Shown one piece after another: positions 34,067 to 42,968 of a DNA stretch of 64,000 bases. How positions within the stretch are numbered: position 1 is the stretch's first letter; each line of letters begins with the position of its first letter. Location of the stretch: NCBI GenBank assembly GCA_900542005.1, contig UQLW01000011.1, forward strand, positions 1 through 64,000. Reading direction: 5' to 3'. Both the position numbers and the translations under genes were made by a program. Under the pieces are notes generated by a model. That model searched no databases, was not told where the DNA came from, and saw only the letters and a list, made by a program, of their open reading frames with translations. Origin of the DNA: an uncultured Eubacteriales bacterium (GTDB lineage: Bacteria > Bacillota > Clostridia > Christensenellales > UMGS416).

Positions 34067-35855
34067 TTTCCATCACCTTCCCTTCGCCCAGGATGGATTG
34101 ATAGTCTCGGTATTGGTCCATGAAGATGTCGTAATACAGCCCCTTCTTGGCCAATAGCTCGTCGTGCACGCCGCGCTCGGCGATAGCCCCATGATCCAGC
34201 ACGATGATCTCATCGGCGTTCTTCACCGAGGAGATGCGGTGGGAGATGATGAAGGTCGTGCGGTTCTTGAGCACCTTCTTCAGACCGGCCTGGATGGCCG
34301 ATTCAGTCTCCATGTCGATGGCGCTGGTGGAATCATCCAGGATCAGGATCTTAGGATCCAGGGCGATCGCCCGGGCGATGGCTACGCGCTGCTTCTGACC
34401 GCCGGAGAGGCCCATGCCGCGCTCACCCACCACGGTGTCATATCCATCATCCAGCTGGTCAATGAATTCCTTGGCCTGAGCGATTTCGGCCGCCTGGCGG
34501 ACGGCCTCCTCGGTGAGGTCGGGGTTGCCAAAGGCAATGTTGCCCTCCAGCGAATCGGAAAAGAGGAAGGTTTCCTGGGGCACATAGCCCAGCTGGCGGC
34601 GCAGCTCCTTGAGCTTATATTGCTTCACGTCGATGCCATCGATGGTGACCGCGCCGCTTTGACATTCATAGAAGCGGCCCAGCAGGTTGACAATGCTGGT
34701 CTTGCCGCTGCCGGTAGCGCCCATGATGGCTACCGTGTGGCCGGCCGGCACATCGAGGCAGATGTCCTTCAGCACGGGCTCGTCGTCGTAACGGAAGTCA
34801 ACATGGTCGAAGACCACATGGCCCTGGAAGCTTTTGGGGAATTGGGGATTGTCGCATTCCTTGATCTCCGAGCCAATATCCATATAATAGAAGATGCGCT
34901 CGCCGGAGGAGGAGCATTGGCTGATCATATTCAGGATATTCACAAGCTGGCGCATGGGATCGGTAATCATCCAAAGATAGCCGAAAATCGTAACCACATC
35001 GCCGGGCGTAAGGGAGCCGCCCTGGGCCAGCATGCCGCCCACCAGCAGCACCGCGGCGGGGAAGGCGGAGGCGATGAATTCGATGATGGGATGGAAGTTG
35101 CTCCAGATGACGGAGATACGGATGCCGCAGTCACGATGCTTGCGGTTTTCGTCGGCAAATTCTACCTTTTCCTGCTGCTCCTGGGAATAGGCTTTCACCA
35201 CGCGGATACCGGAGATGTTTTCCTGGGCCTTGGTGTTCAGCACAGCGCCCTGATCCCGGATTGCATTAAAGGCCGGCCGGATGGTGCGGTCAAACTTATA
35301 CCCCACAAAGGCCAGGATGGGCGTGAGCACAAGAAACAGGACGGCAAGCTGAGGCGCGATGAGGAAAATCATAATCATGGCGCCGATAAAATGGAAGGAT
35401 TGCTCCACAATGGTGATCAGGCCGCCGGCGATAAAATTCCGGATGGCCTCTACGTCGCCAGTGAGACGGGACATGATCTCGCCGATGCGGTGATGGTCGT
35501 AAAAGCGGAAGGGCAGCTCGTGCAGGTGCTCGAACAACGTCTGCCGGATGGTAAAAATCACGTTTTGTGAAATGTTCTCAAACACCAGGCCCCTTAAATA
35601 CATAAGAAGCGCGATGCAGGAGAACAGCACGGCGTAGATGGTGAGCATCCGTGGCAGCAGCCCATAGTTGCCGGCACTGATCACATCGTCTACGATGATG
35701 CCGCTGATCTTCGGCGCGTAGAGTCGTCCCGCCTGCAGCACCAGGATCATGAGAAATCCGATGATCAGGCTTTTTTTGTGCGGCGCCAGCATACCCAGGA
35801 TTCGTTTGATAATGTTGATGGTAATTCCCCCCTTTTGCTCGCGGCGGCGCTCCAA
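34059..35855 (-). CDS. ABC exporter half-transporter with degenerate Walker B (partner B)
   Basis: This 598-aa protein (if started at 35855) has six helices and an ATPase with Walker A IMGATGSGKTSIVNL, a canonical signature GLSGGQKQRVAIA, and Walker B ILILDDSTSAIDME in which the catalytic Glu is Asp. That is the hallmark of the non-hydrolysing site of heterodimeric exporters. The start is uncertain: TTG at 35855 has GAGGAGGG 13 bases upstream; AAAGGGGGGA inside the frame points to a non-standard ATT near 35825; the first ATG is residue 22. It is the first gene of the pair. Confidence 0.9.
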   Translation of the reverse strand: MERRREQKGGITINIIKRILGMLAPHKKSLIIGFLMILVLQAGRLYAPKISGIIVDDVISAGNYGLLPRMLTIYAVLFSCIALLMYLRGLVFENISQNVIFTIRQTLFEHLHELPFRFYDHHRIGEIMSRLTGDVEAIRNFIAGGLITIVEQSFHFIGAMIMIFLIAPQLAVLFLVLTPILAFVGYKFDRTIRPAFNAIRDQGAVLNTKAQENISGIRVVKAYSQEQQEKVEFADENRKHRDCGIRISVIWSNFHPIIEFIASAFPAAVLLVGGMLAQGGSLTPGDVVTIFGYLWMITDPMRQLVNILNMISQCSSSGERIFYYMDIGSEIKECDNPQFPKSFQGHVVFDHVDFRYDDEPVLKDICLDVPAGHTVAIMGATGSGKTSIVNLLGRFYECQSGAVTIDGIDVKQYKLKELRRQLGYVPQETFLFSDSLEGNIAFGNPDLTEEAVRQAAEIAQAKEFIDQLDDGYDTVVGERGMGLSGGQKQRVAIARAIALDPKILILDDSTSAIDMETESAIQAGLKKVLKNRTTFIISHRISSVKNADEIIVLDHGAIAERGVHDELLAKKGLYYDIFMDQYRDYQSILGEGKVMENA

Positions 35856-36252
35856 AGCGGGCCGGCGCCCTCCTCAAAGCGATGCCCCCGCCGCTTCCTT
35901 ATGACTTACCCGTCATGGAAAGCATACCCAATTCCGTTTGGGCTGACCATAGAGATGATGCACGAATTGGTGGTTAATTTTATACAGGGCGTGAGAAGTG
36001 TCGGATGCCATACCCTGAAATGACTGTAAACATGGAATGAAATGACCAATCCAACCGCTGTCATCTGAACGGTTTGCTGCGTCCATGGCGTGTCTGATTA
36101 TTATACACCTAAATGCTTTTCTTGGAAGCGATAAATTCTTTTTATATCCTACGAAATTTGGAAAATTATGCGCAAAGCGCCAGGATGGCCTGGTCATGGG
36201 CGGGGGGACTATGGTAGGATGAGAACCATCGGAGAAGAGGGAGCGAAGACGG

Positions 36253-37497
36253 ATGAAACGATTTTTTACCGGCCCCGTGCGGGAGGGCTGCTATCATCTG
36301 CACTTTTTTTTGACGGCATTGTCCTCCTGCGCCTATGGCAGCTTTCTCAATGTGTATTTGGGCGATCTGGGCTATGGCGCCATGGTAATCGGGCTGTTCT
36401 CCACGGTTCCCTCCCTGCTGGGGCTGCTGCTGCAGCCGCTGCTGGCCGCCTGGACCGACCGCACCCGCCGCAAAATGGGCGCGATGGCGTGCCTGACAGC
36501 GGTCAGCGCCGGCGCCATGGCGCTCATGCTGCTCCTGCGGCCCCGATATGGCCCTGATTCCTTTTCCGCAGGCGTGCTGATGGCCGTTCACACCGGCTAC
36601 CTGGCCTTCAGCGGAGCGGCCAACGCGCTGAATACGGCGGTGCTGATGCGGCACCTGTCGGCGCAGGGAGCCTCTGACCGGTATGGGCGGATCCGCGTCA
36701 GCTGGACGGCGGGCTTTGCGGTGGGCGGCGTATGGGTGGGCAGGATCAGCCAGGCCGACCCTGCTGGCTTTATTCCCTTTGCCGTGGCGGCGGCGCTGCT
36801 TTCGCTGGCTGTGCTGCCGCTTTTGCCGTGGCGGCAGGTGGAGCGTCTCCGGGCGGCGGAATCCGGCCCCAAGGGCCGGGTATCCTTTCGCAGCCTGCTG
36901 GGCTATCGGGAGCTGTGGTGCCTGACCGGCATCGTGTTCATGATCGCCCTGGCCAACTCCTTCACCTATACCTTTTTGCCCACCTTTTTCATGACCCTTC
37001 CAGGCGCAGACAACGAGGCCTTTGGCTGGTGCATCTCGCTGCGCACCGTGACGGAGGTCCCCGTGCTGCTGGGTATGGGGTGGATTATGGGGCGGTTGGG
37101 CGTCAAAAAGACGCTGCTGATCCCGGCTGTGTCTACGGTAATCCGGTGGCTGCTGGTAGCGCTTTTCCCTACGCCGGGCGTGGTCCTGGCGACCCAGCTG
37201 CTGCACGGCTTTGGATATGTCGTCTATTCGGTAGCCATGACCCGCTATGTGGCCGACACGCTGCCTGATGCAATCGGCGGCACCGCGCAGAACCTGGTGG
37301 CCCTGCTGACCGTCACCCTGCCAACCCTGGCAGGGGGGCTGCTGGGCGGCCTTGTCATCGAAACCTGGGGGCTGGGCTATATGGCCTGCATCGGCGGGAT
37401 GATCGCCCTGGATATCCTGGCGCTGGCGGCCCTTATCGTCCTTTTGCTCCGGCGGCCTGATGATGCTTGTGAAAAGGACAAAGGTATGATAGGATAA
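36253..37497 (+). CDS. Major facilitator superfamily transporter
   Basis: This 414-aa protein has about twelve membrane helices, with the MFS loop 2-3 signature in modified form (LAAWTDRTRRKMGA near residue 66) and a similar basic loop, GRLGVKKTLLIP, between helices 8 and 9. It most resembles the sugar/phenylpropionate-permease-like MFS group, but the substrate is unknown. The SD is GAGGGAG about 9 bases before the ATG. The 400 bases upstream (35856-36252) contain only an AT-rich patch with a TATAAT-like hexamer on the minus strand at 36095-36107; no gene is evident. Confidence 0.88.
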   Translation: MKRFFTGPVREGCYHLHFFLTALSSCAYGSFLNVYLGDLGYGAMVIGLFSTVPSLLGLLLQPLLAAWTDRTRRKMGAMACLTAVSAGAMALMLLLRPRYGPDSFSAGVLMAVHTGYLAFSGAANALNTAVLMRHLSAQGASDRYGRIRVSWTAGFAVGGVWVGRISQADPAGFIPFAVAAALLSLAVLPLLPWRQVERLRAAESGPKGRVSFRSLLGYRELWCLTGIVFMIALANSFTYTFLPTFFMTLPGADNEAFGWCISLRTVTEVPVLLGMGWIMGRLGVKKTLLIPAVSTVIRWLLVALFPTPGVVLATQLLHGFGYVVYSVAMTRYVADTLPDAIGGTAQNLVALLTVTLPTLAGGLLGGLVIETWGLGYMACIGGMIALDILALAALIVLLLRRPDDACEKDKGMIG

Positions 37498-37651
37498 ACC
37501 CGGTAAGCAGATAGAAATATACCGATAGACGAGACCGAAGAGAACCGGATGCCGGCCTGAAAGGGTGCGGGTTTTGTAGCGGACGGCCCCTTGCGTCCCG
37601 GCTCTTGGTAATGGCGTGCGCGCCGCGGAAAAATGAGAAGAGAGGGAGACG

Positions 37652-39013
37652 ATGTTTCGTAGATTGTTGGGCGACCGGCACTTTTACGGAAGGATGATGG
37701 CGCTGGTGCTGCCGGTGGCGCTGCAGAATTTGCTGTCAAATTCGCTGGCGCTGGTGGATAATATTATGGTGGGCCAGCTGGGTGAGATATCTGTGGCGGC
37801 AGTGGGATTGGCCGGCCAGTGGAGCTATATGATCAATATGTTTTTCTTTGGGGCTTCATCGGGCGCGGCGGTGCTCATCGCTCAATATTACGGGGCCGGC
37901 GACAGCCTGGGCGTGCGGCAGAGCTATGGGCTTTCCATCCTGACGATGATGGCGGTGGCGCTGCCCATGATGGCGGTATCCCTGCTGTTTCCCGAGGGCT
38001 CCATGCGGATATTCTCCCAGGACGAGGCGGTGATCCAGGCGGGCGTCGGTTACCTGAAGGTGATGGCCCTGTCCTATCCGCTGCAGGCGCTGGCCTATGG
38101 CACCATGTCGGCTATGCGCTCCATCGGCCAGGTCCGGCTGCCGCTGGTGGCGGGCGTGGTTTCCATGCTGGTCAATGTGGCCTTTAATTATGTGCTTATT
38201 TTCGGCAGGCTGGGCTTCCCGGCCATGGGGGCCACCGGGGCGGCCGTGGCCTCGGTATTTGCCTGCCTTGTCCAGCTTGTCATCATCCTCATTTCAGCAT
38301 ACCGGGCCCGCTCCCCAATCCTGGGGCCGCTGCGGCAGATGCTGCCCCGGGGCTGGGGCTTTGTAGGCAAGTACCTGCGCCTGGCCATGCCGGTTATTCT
38401 CAACGAAGGCCTGTGGGGCGTGTGCATGAGCCTGCTTTCCCTCATTTTTGCCCGCATCGGTACCGCCGATTATGCGGCTTATAACATCATGCGCAACCTA
38501 GAGGGCGTGGCCATGAGCTTCTTCTGGGGCATGGGGCCCGCCTGCAGCGTGCTGATCGGTTCCCCCCTGGGCCGGGGCGACCGGCAAACGGCCTGGGATA
38601 ACGCGATGCGGTTTTTGATCCTGGGCCCGGTACTGGCCATCGCGGCGGGGCTCATGGTGATCGTCCTGCGCTGGCCGATTCTAAGCTGCTATCATGTCTC
38701 GCAGGATGTGCTGGACAAGGCGAACCTCTTGCTGATCGTCTTTGGCAGCCTGTTGGTTTTCCGGAATTTCAATTATTTTTCCATTGTCGGCGTGCTGCGC
38801 TCCGGCGGCGATACGACGGTGGCCGCAGCCATTGACCTGGGCTCCGTGTGGCTTATTGCCCTGCCGATGGCCCTGCTGGGGGCGCTGGTGCTGAAGCTGC
38901 CCGGGCATATTGTCTTTATCATGATTACCGTGGCGGATGTTGTGAAGTCGGCGCTCTCCCTTTGGCGGATCCGCACCCGCAAATGGATGAACACGCTGAC
39001 GGCCGCCCAATAA
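37652..39013 (+). CDS. MATE-family efflux transporter
   Basis: This 453-aa protein has twelve predicted helices arranged in two six-helix halves. Family motifs include MALVLPVALQNLLSNSLALVDN, recognised by NLLSNSLALVDNIMVGQLG near the N-terminus, and SSGAAVLIAQYYGAGD near residue 68. MATE proteins export drugs or cationic metabolites with Na+ or H+. The SD AGAGAGGGAGA precedes the ATG. The next gene starts 9-15 bases downstream, so the two are probably co-transcribed. The 150 bases upstream hold nothing recognisable. Confidence 0.93.
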   Translation: MFRRLLGDRHFYGRMMALVLPVALQNLLSNSLALVDNIMVGQLGEISVAAVGLAGQWSYMINMFFFGASSGAAVLIAQYYGAGDSLGVRQSYGLSILTMMAVALPMMAVSLLFPEGSMRIFSQDEAVIQAGVGYLKVMALSYPLQALAYGTMSAMRSIGQVRLPLVAGVVSMLVNVAFNYVLIFGRLGFPAMGATGAAVASVFACLVQLVIILISAYRARSPILGPLRQMLPRGWGFVGKYLRLAMPVILNEGLWGVCMSLLSLIFARIGTADYAAYNIMRNLEGVAMSFFWGMGPACSVLIGSPLGRGDRQTAWDNAMRFLILGPVLAIAAGLMVIVLRWPILSCYHVSQDVLDKANLLLIVFGSLLVFRNFNYFSIVGVLRSGGDTTVAAAIDLGSVWLIALPMALLGALVLKLPGHIVFIMITVADVVKSALSLWRIRTRKWMNTLTAAQ

Positions 39014-39028
39014 GGAAGAGGTATGAGG

Positions 39029-39859
39029 ATGAGTCAGGAAATCGAGCTGGTGGGTAAGATCGGATCCATGGCGCTGATCCGGCGGGAGGATCTCGATATC
39101 GATTACAACATATTTTCCAGGCTGGGGCACGACCTTCATCCGGGCATGATCTGGGTGTCCTCCGGCGCCACGGAAATCGGCCGCCTGGACTACATGCGGC
39201 GCAACGGCGGCGAGGTGCTCCATGGCGATTCGGAGGAGGATAAATCCGACTATGCGGCGCAGGGCCAGTCCATCCTGATGGAGAATTACCGCCGGTATAT
39301 TGATCCCAAGTATTCGGTACGGCAGCTATTGGTAGAGCATACGCATTTCAACGATCCGGTCAAGCGGGAACAGATCAAATCCTTCCTCCTGCGGCAGCCC
39401 CGGCAGGGCGCGGTGCCCATCATTAACTATAACGATCCGGTTTCCTTTGAGGAGAACCGGCGGATGGAGCTGGCGACCCTGCGCCATCAGGGGATGCGGG
39501 AGGTCGTGGAGTGTGTGGATAACGATGAGACCGCCTCGGTGATCGCCCGGCTGGTCCGCGCCAAGCTGCTCGTCATCATGACCAGCGTGGAGGGCATTTA
39601 CCGGGATCCAGCCGACCCGTCCACGTTGGTGGGGGAGATCACCGGCCGCGATGCTCAAGCGGTTGTGGAAAATATCCGCGCCATGCAGCAGCGCTGCGTC
39701 GGTGCCAGCCGCGCGGGCGCGGGCGGCGCCCGCGCCAAGCTGGAATTTATCGTAGAGCCGGTCTGCGCGGGAACCACGGTCATTATCGGCCATGCCCGGC
39801 ACCGGCTGCAGGACCTCGTGGCGGGGCGCGTCCCCTGCACGCGGGTGGGCTGCTGGTAG
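39029..39859 (+). CDS. Amino acid kinase family protein (glutamate 5-kinase-like, no PUA domain)
   Basis: This 276-aa protein (ATG at 39029; a second ATG at 39023 is possible) has the amino-acid-kinase fold: VGKIGS near the N-terminus, MIWVSSGATEIGRL near residue 45, INYNDPVSFEENR, DNDETASVIARLV near residue 165 and IMTSVEGIYRDP near residue 185. The order matches the catalytic domain of ProB, but there is no PUA domain and proA is not nearby. It could act on glutamate or on another carboxylate or phosphate acceptor. It follows the MATE gene closely and ends at a perfect terminator. Confidence 0.75.
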   Translation: MSQEIELVGKIGSMALIRREDLDIDYNIFSRLGHDLHPGMIWVSSGATEIGRLDYMRRNGGEVLHGDSEEDKSDYAAQGQSILMENYRRYIDPKYSVRQLLVEHTHFNDPVKREQIKSFLLRQPRQGAVPIINYNDPVSFEENRRMELATLRHQGMREVVECVDNDETASVIARLVRAKLLVIMTSVEGIYRDPADPSTLVGEITGRDAQAVVENIRAMQQRCVGASRAGAGGARAKLEFIVEPVCAGTTVIIGHARHRLQDLVAGRVPCTRVGCW

Positions 39860-39922
39860 GGACCGGGCGGAAGGCGCCGCACTGGGCCGGGAAACCTGGC
39901 GCCTTGGCGGAAAGACGGAGTG

Positions 39923-39949
39923 AAAAGGCGGTATATACCGCCTTTTTTC
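39923..39949 (+). terminator. Terminator of the MATE-kinase operon
   Basis: AAAAGGCGGTA pairs with TACCGCCTTTT in a perfect hairpin with a minimal loop, followed by TTCTTC. Confidence 0.88.
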
Positions 39950-40013
39950 TTCGGTCCTCTTCAGGGAGAGGCCCCGGAGAAATCAAAAAAATGCAAAAAG
40001 AGGCTTTCGGGGG

Positions 40014-40042
40014 TTGCATATTGGCAATTGACGTGTTAATAT
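40014..40042 (+). promoter_or_regulatory. Promoter of the aspartate aminotransferase operon
   Basis: TTGCAT at 40014-40019 and TAATAT at 40037-40042 are separated by 17 bases. The predicted start, near 40049, coincides with the first base pairs of the leader's P1 stem. Confidence 0.65.
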
Positions 40043-40047
40043 GAGTC

Positions 40048-40143
40048 TACTTGCATGTTGGAAGCATAGTATGTTGCATAAGGCCAGAGGAAAAGGCTGA
40101 ATTATACCTTGTAACCAAAGGCCGTCACAGAAAAATGCAAGTA
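40048..40143 (+). ncRNA. Candidate structured leader RNA (possible riboswitch) of the aminotransferase operon
   Basis: TACTTGCAT (40048-40056) and ATGCAAGTA (40135-40143) form a perfect 9-bp closing stem that begins at the predicted transcription start. Inside, TTGG (40058-40061) pairs with CCAA (40115-40118), ATAAGG (40078-40083) with CCTTGT (40107-40112, one G-U), and GCC/GGC at 40083-40085/40095-40097. The SD and ATG lie about 40 bases downstream. I could not match it to a known riboswitch class by eye. Confidence 0.45.
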
Positions 40144-40184
40144 ATGATAATATAAATTTCATTTTACCGAGGAGGCGTTTTGAT

Positions 40185-41378
40185 ATGGAATTATCCAGGA
40201 AGGCGATGGCGATCGCCGATTCCGTAACGCTGGCGATTGACGCCAAGGCCAAGGCCATGGCCGGCGAAGGGATCGACGTGGTGGGCTTCGGCGCAGGGGA
40301 GCCGGATTTTAATACGCCGCAGTTTATCTGCGACGCCGCGAAAAAGGCGATCGATGAAGGAAAAACGCGCTATACCCCCGTATCGGGCACCCTGGGCCTG
40401 CGGGAGGCGATCTGCGGCAAGCTGGCCCGGGAAAACGGCCTGGCCTACGAGCCCGGACAGATCGTTGTAAGCAATGGCGCCAAGCATTCGCTTTTTAATA
40501 CCTTTCAAGCGCTGCTTAACCCCGGCGACGAGGTCATCATCCCCGCACCCTACTGGGTTTCGTATCCGGAGCTGGTCAAGATCGCCGACGGCACGCCGGT
40601 TTTTGTGCCGACCAGCGAAGAAAACGGCTTCAAGATGCGCCTGGAGGCGCTGCGCAGCGCGGTGACGCCCCGTACCAAGGCGCTGGTGCTCTGCAATCCC
40701 TGTAATCCTACCGGCGCAATGTATACCGCCGAGGAGCTGAAGCCGATTGCCGAACTGGCGGTGGAAAAGGGCTTTTTCGTGATTGCCGATGAAATCTATG
40801 AAAAGCTGGTGTATGGCGGCCTGCGCTTTACCTCCATCGCCTCCTTGGGGGAGGATATCAAGCGCCAGACCATTGTCATCAACGGCGCCTCCAAGGCCTT
40901 TGCCATGACGGGCTGGCGCATCGGCTACACGGCCTGCGAAAAGCCCATCGCAAAGCTGATGAGCAACCTGCAAAGCCAGGCGACCAGCAACGCCAATTCA
41001 GTGGCCCAGTACGCGATGGAGGCGGCCATGACGCAGCCCTGCCGCGAGCTGCCCATGATGGTGGAGGAATTTGACCGCCGGAGGCTGCTGCTTTGCGACG
41101 GGATCAACGCCATTGAGGGACTTTCCTGCCGGTATCCTGAAGGCGCCTTTTATGTGCTGATGAACATTACGGGCGTGATCGGGAAAAAATACCGCGAGGA
41201 GACGATTTCAGATTCTATGACCTTTGCGCGCCTCTTGCTGGAGGCTTATCATGTGGCGGTGGTGCCTGGCGTGGCCTTTGGCTGCGAGGGCTATACGCGG
41301 CTGAGCTATGCCACCGGCCGGGAGCGGATTTCCGAAGGGCTTCGGCGCATGGCCGCCTTTGTCCGCGATTTAACATAG
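40185..41378 (+). CDS. aspB: Aspartate aminotransferase (class I, subgroup 1-gamma)
   Basis: This enzyme interconverts aspartate and 2-oxoglutarate with oxaloacetate and glutamate. The 397-aa protein has GFGAGEPDFNTP near residue 35, NPCNPTGAMY near residue 170, the PLP lysine in NGASKAFAMTGWRIGYT near residue 233 and the C-terminal arginine in YTRLSYATGRER. These match Bacillus/Thermus AspB. A CGAGGAGGCG SD precedes the ATG. The gene for a citrate-synthase-like enzyme follows after 12 bases, which suggests a joint role around oxaloacetate. Confidence 0.92.
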   Translation: MELSRKAMAIADSVTLAIDAKAKAMAGEGIDVVGFGAGEPDFNTPQFICDAAKKAIDEGKTRYTPVSGTLGLREAICGKLARENGLAYEPGQIVVSNGAKHSLFNTFQALLNPGDEVIIPAPYWVSYPELVKIADGTPVFVPTSEENGFKMRLEALRSAVTPRTKALVLCNPCNPTGAMYTAEELKPIAELAVEKGFFVIADEIYEKLVYGGLRFTSIASLGEDIKRQTIVINGASKAFAMTGWRIGYTACEKPIAKLMSNLQSQATSNANSVAQYAMEAAMTQPCRELPMMVEEFDRRRLLLCDGINAIEGLSCRYPEGAFYVLMNITGVIGKKYREETISDSMTFARLLLEAYHVAVVPGVAFGCEGYTRLSYATGRERISEGLRRMAAFVRDLT

Positions 41379-41390
41379 GGAGGGTAGAGC

Positions 41391-42806
41391 ATGAGCGATC
41401 AGGAAAACATGGATTTCGAGCCGGTCTTGCATTTTGACCATAAGACCAATCTGCTGGAGCAGCGGGCCACGCGTTTCCCCCTGCAGGATGTGGCGGAGCC
41501 GAACCTCTTCCGCCATCTGTTCGACTATGAATCGGTCCCCAAGACGGCCTTTAACCACCGGATTATGCCCATGCAGCCGGCAAGGGAGATCTGGCTGACC
41601 GATACAACCTTCCGCGACGGCCAGCAGTCGACCTCGCCCTTCACGGTGGATCAGATTGTGCGGCTTTTCGACCTGCAGCATAGGCTGGGCGGGCCTAAGG
41701 GGATTGTGCGGCAGAGTGAATTCTTCGTGTATTCGGACAAGGACCGGGAGGCGGTGCAGGCCTGCATGGACCGGGGCTATGAATTCCCGGAGGTCACCAC
41801 CTGGATCCGCGCCACCAAAGGCGATTTCGCCCTGGTGAAGCATATGGGCGTGAAGGAAACCGGCATCCTCGTATCCTGCTCCGATTACCATATCTTTAAA
41901 AAGATGCATAAGACCCGCGGCCAGGCGATGGATGAGTATCTTGGCATCGTGAAATCGGCCCTGGAATACGGGATCATCCCGCGGTGTCACTTTGAGGACA
42001 TTACCCGGGCCGACTACTACGGCTTTGTCGTCCCCTTCGCCAGCGAGCTGATGAAGCTGGCTCAGGAGTATCAGGTGCCCATTAAGATTCGCGCCTGCGA
42101 CACGCTGGGCTATGGCGTAACCTATCCCGGCGCAGCCATGCCCCGCAGCGTTCCCGGCATCATCTATGGCCTGCGGCACTACTGCGGCGTACCGAGCCGC
42201 CAGCTGGAATGGCACGGCCATAACGACTTCTATAAGGTGGTTGTCAATGCGGCGACAGCCTGGCTTTATGGCTGCGCCTCGGTAAACTGCTCCATGCTGG
42301 GCATTGGCGAGCGTACGGGTAACTGCCCCCTGGAGGCGATGGCGATGGAATATGCCTCGCTGCGCGGGACGGACGACGGCATGGACCTTTCCGCCATTAC
42401 CGAATATGCAGATTTCTTCGAGCATGATATTGGATATAATATTCCTGCCCATACGCCCTTTGTGGGCCGCTCCTTCAATGCGACGCGGGCGGGTATCCAT
42501 GCCGACGGGCTGCTGAAGGACGAGGAGATCTATAATATTTTTGACACCAATAAGATCCTGAACCGTCCGCCTACGGTGATGATTGGGCCCCACTCGGGAG
42601 CGGCGGGCATTGCTCACTGGCTGAACGGCTACTTTAAGCTCAAGGGCGAGCGGGCCCTGGATAAGCGCCATCCGGTCATCGCCTATGTGAAGGATGCGGT
42701 GGACCAGCAGTATGCCCAGGGGCGCACGACCAACTTTGGCGATGAGGAGCTGGAGCTGCTTGTGCGGGATGCGGACGCTGAACTGTATCGGGAGATTTCC
42801 CTGTAA
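41391..42806 (+). CDS. HMGL-like acyltransferase, probable Re-citrate synthase
   Basis: This 471-aa protein belongs to the isopropylmalate/homocitrate synthase superfamily. It has the metal- and CoA-site motif DTTFRDGQQST near residue 71, RCHFEDITRADYYGF near residue 200, and the metal-binding WHGHNDF near residue 283, with GIGERTGNCPLEA following. It lacks the C-terminal leucine-sensing domain of LeuA. The overall pattern resembles the Re-type citrate synthase of Clostridium kluyveri and relatives. Its co-transcription with aspartate aminotransferase (oxaloacetate supply) supports that reading. LeuA-like or homocitrate-synthase activity is the alternative. Confidence 0.65.
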   Translation: MSDQENMDFEPVLHFDHKTNLLEQRATRFPLQDVAEPNLFRHLFDYESVPKTAFNHRIMPMQPAREIWLTDTTFRDGQQSTSPFTVDQIVRLFDLQHRLGGPKGIVRQSEFFVYSDKDREAVQACMDRGYEFPEVTTWIRATKGDFALVKHMGVKETGILVSCSDYHIFKKMHKTRGQAMDEYLGIVKSALEYGIIPRCHFEDITRADYYGFVVPFASELMKLAQEYQVPIKIRACDTLGYGVTYPGAAMPRSVPGIIYGLRHYCGVPSRQLEWHGHNDFYKVVVNAATAWLYGCASVNCSMLGIGERTGNCPLEAMAMEYASLRGTDDGMDLSAITEYADFFEHDIGYNIPAHTPFVGRSFNATRAGIHADGLLKDEEIYNIFDTNKILNRPPTVMIGPHSGAAGIAHWLNGYFKLKGERALDKRHPVIAYVKDAVDQQYAQGRTTNFGDEELELLVRDADAELYREISL

Positions 42807-42832
42807 CAGCGTAATGAATTTTACAAAAACAC

Positions 42833-42864
42833 AAAGAAGGTTCGGGAGAACCTTCTTTTTTTTC
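42833..42864 (+). terminator. Terminator of the aspartate aminotransferase operon
   Basis: AAAGAAGGTTC pairs with GAACCTTCTTT around GGGA, followed by a long T-run. Confidence 0.92.
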
Positions 42865-42968
42865 AGGTTATAGGTAGATTAGCTATAAAAGAAGGCTTTC
42901 TTTTTAACAGCATATACGGTATAATGAAAGCAATAGATCCCCAAAATCACCATTCGAGGAGGATTGCT

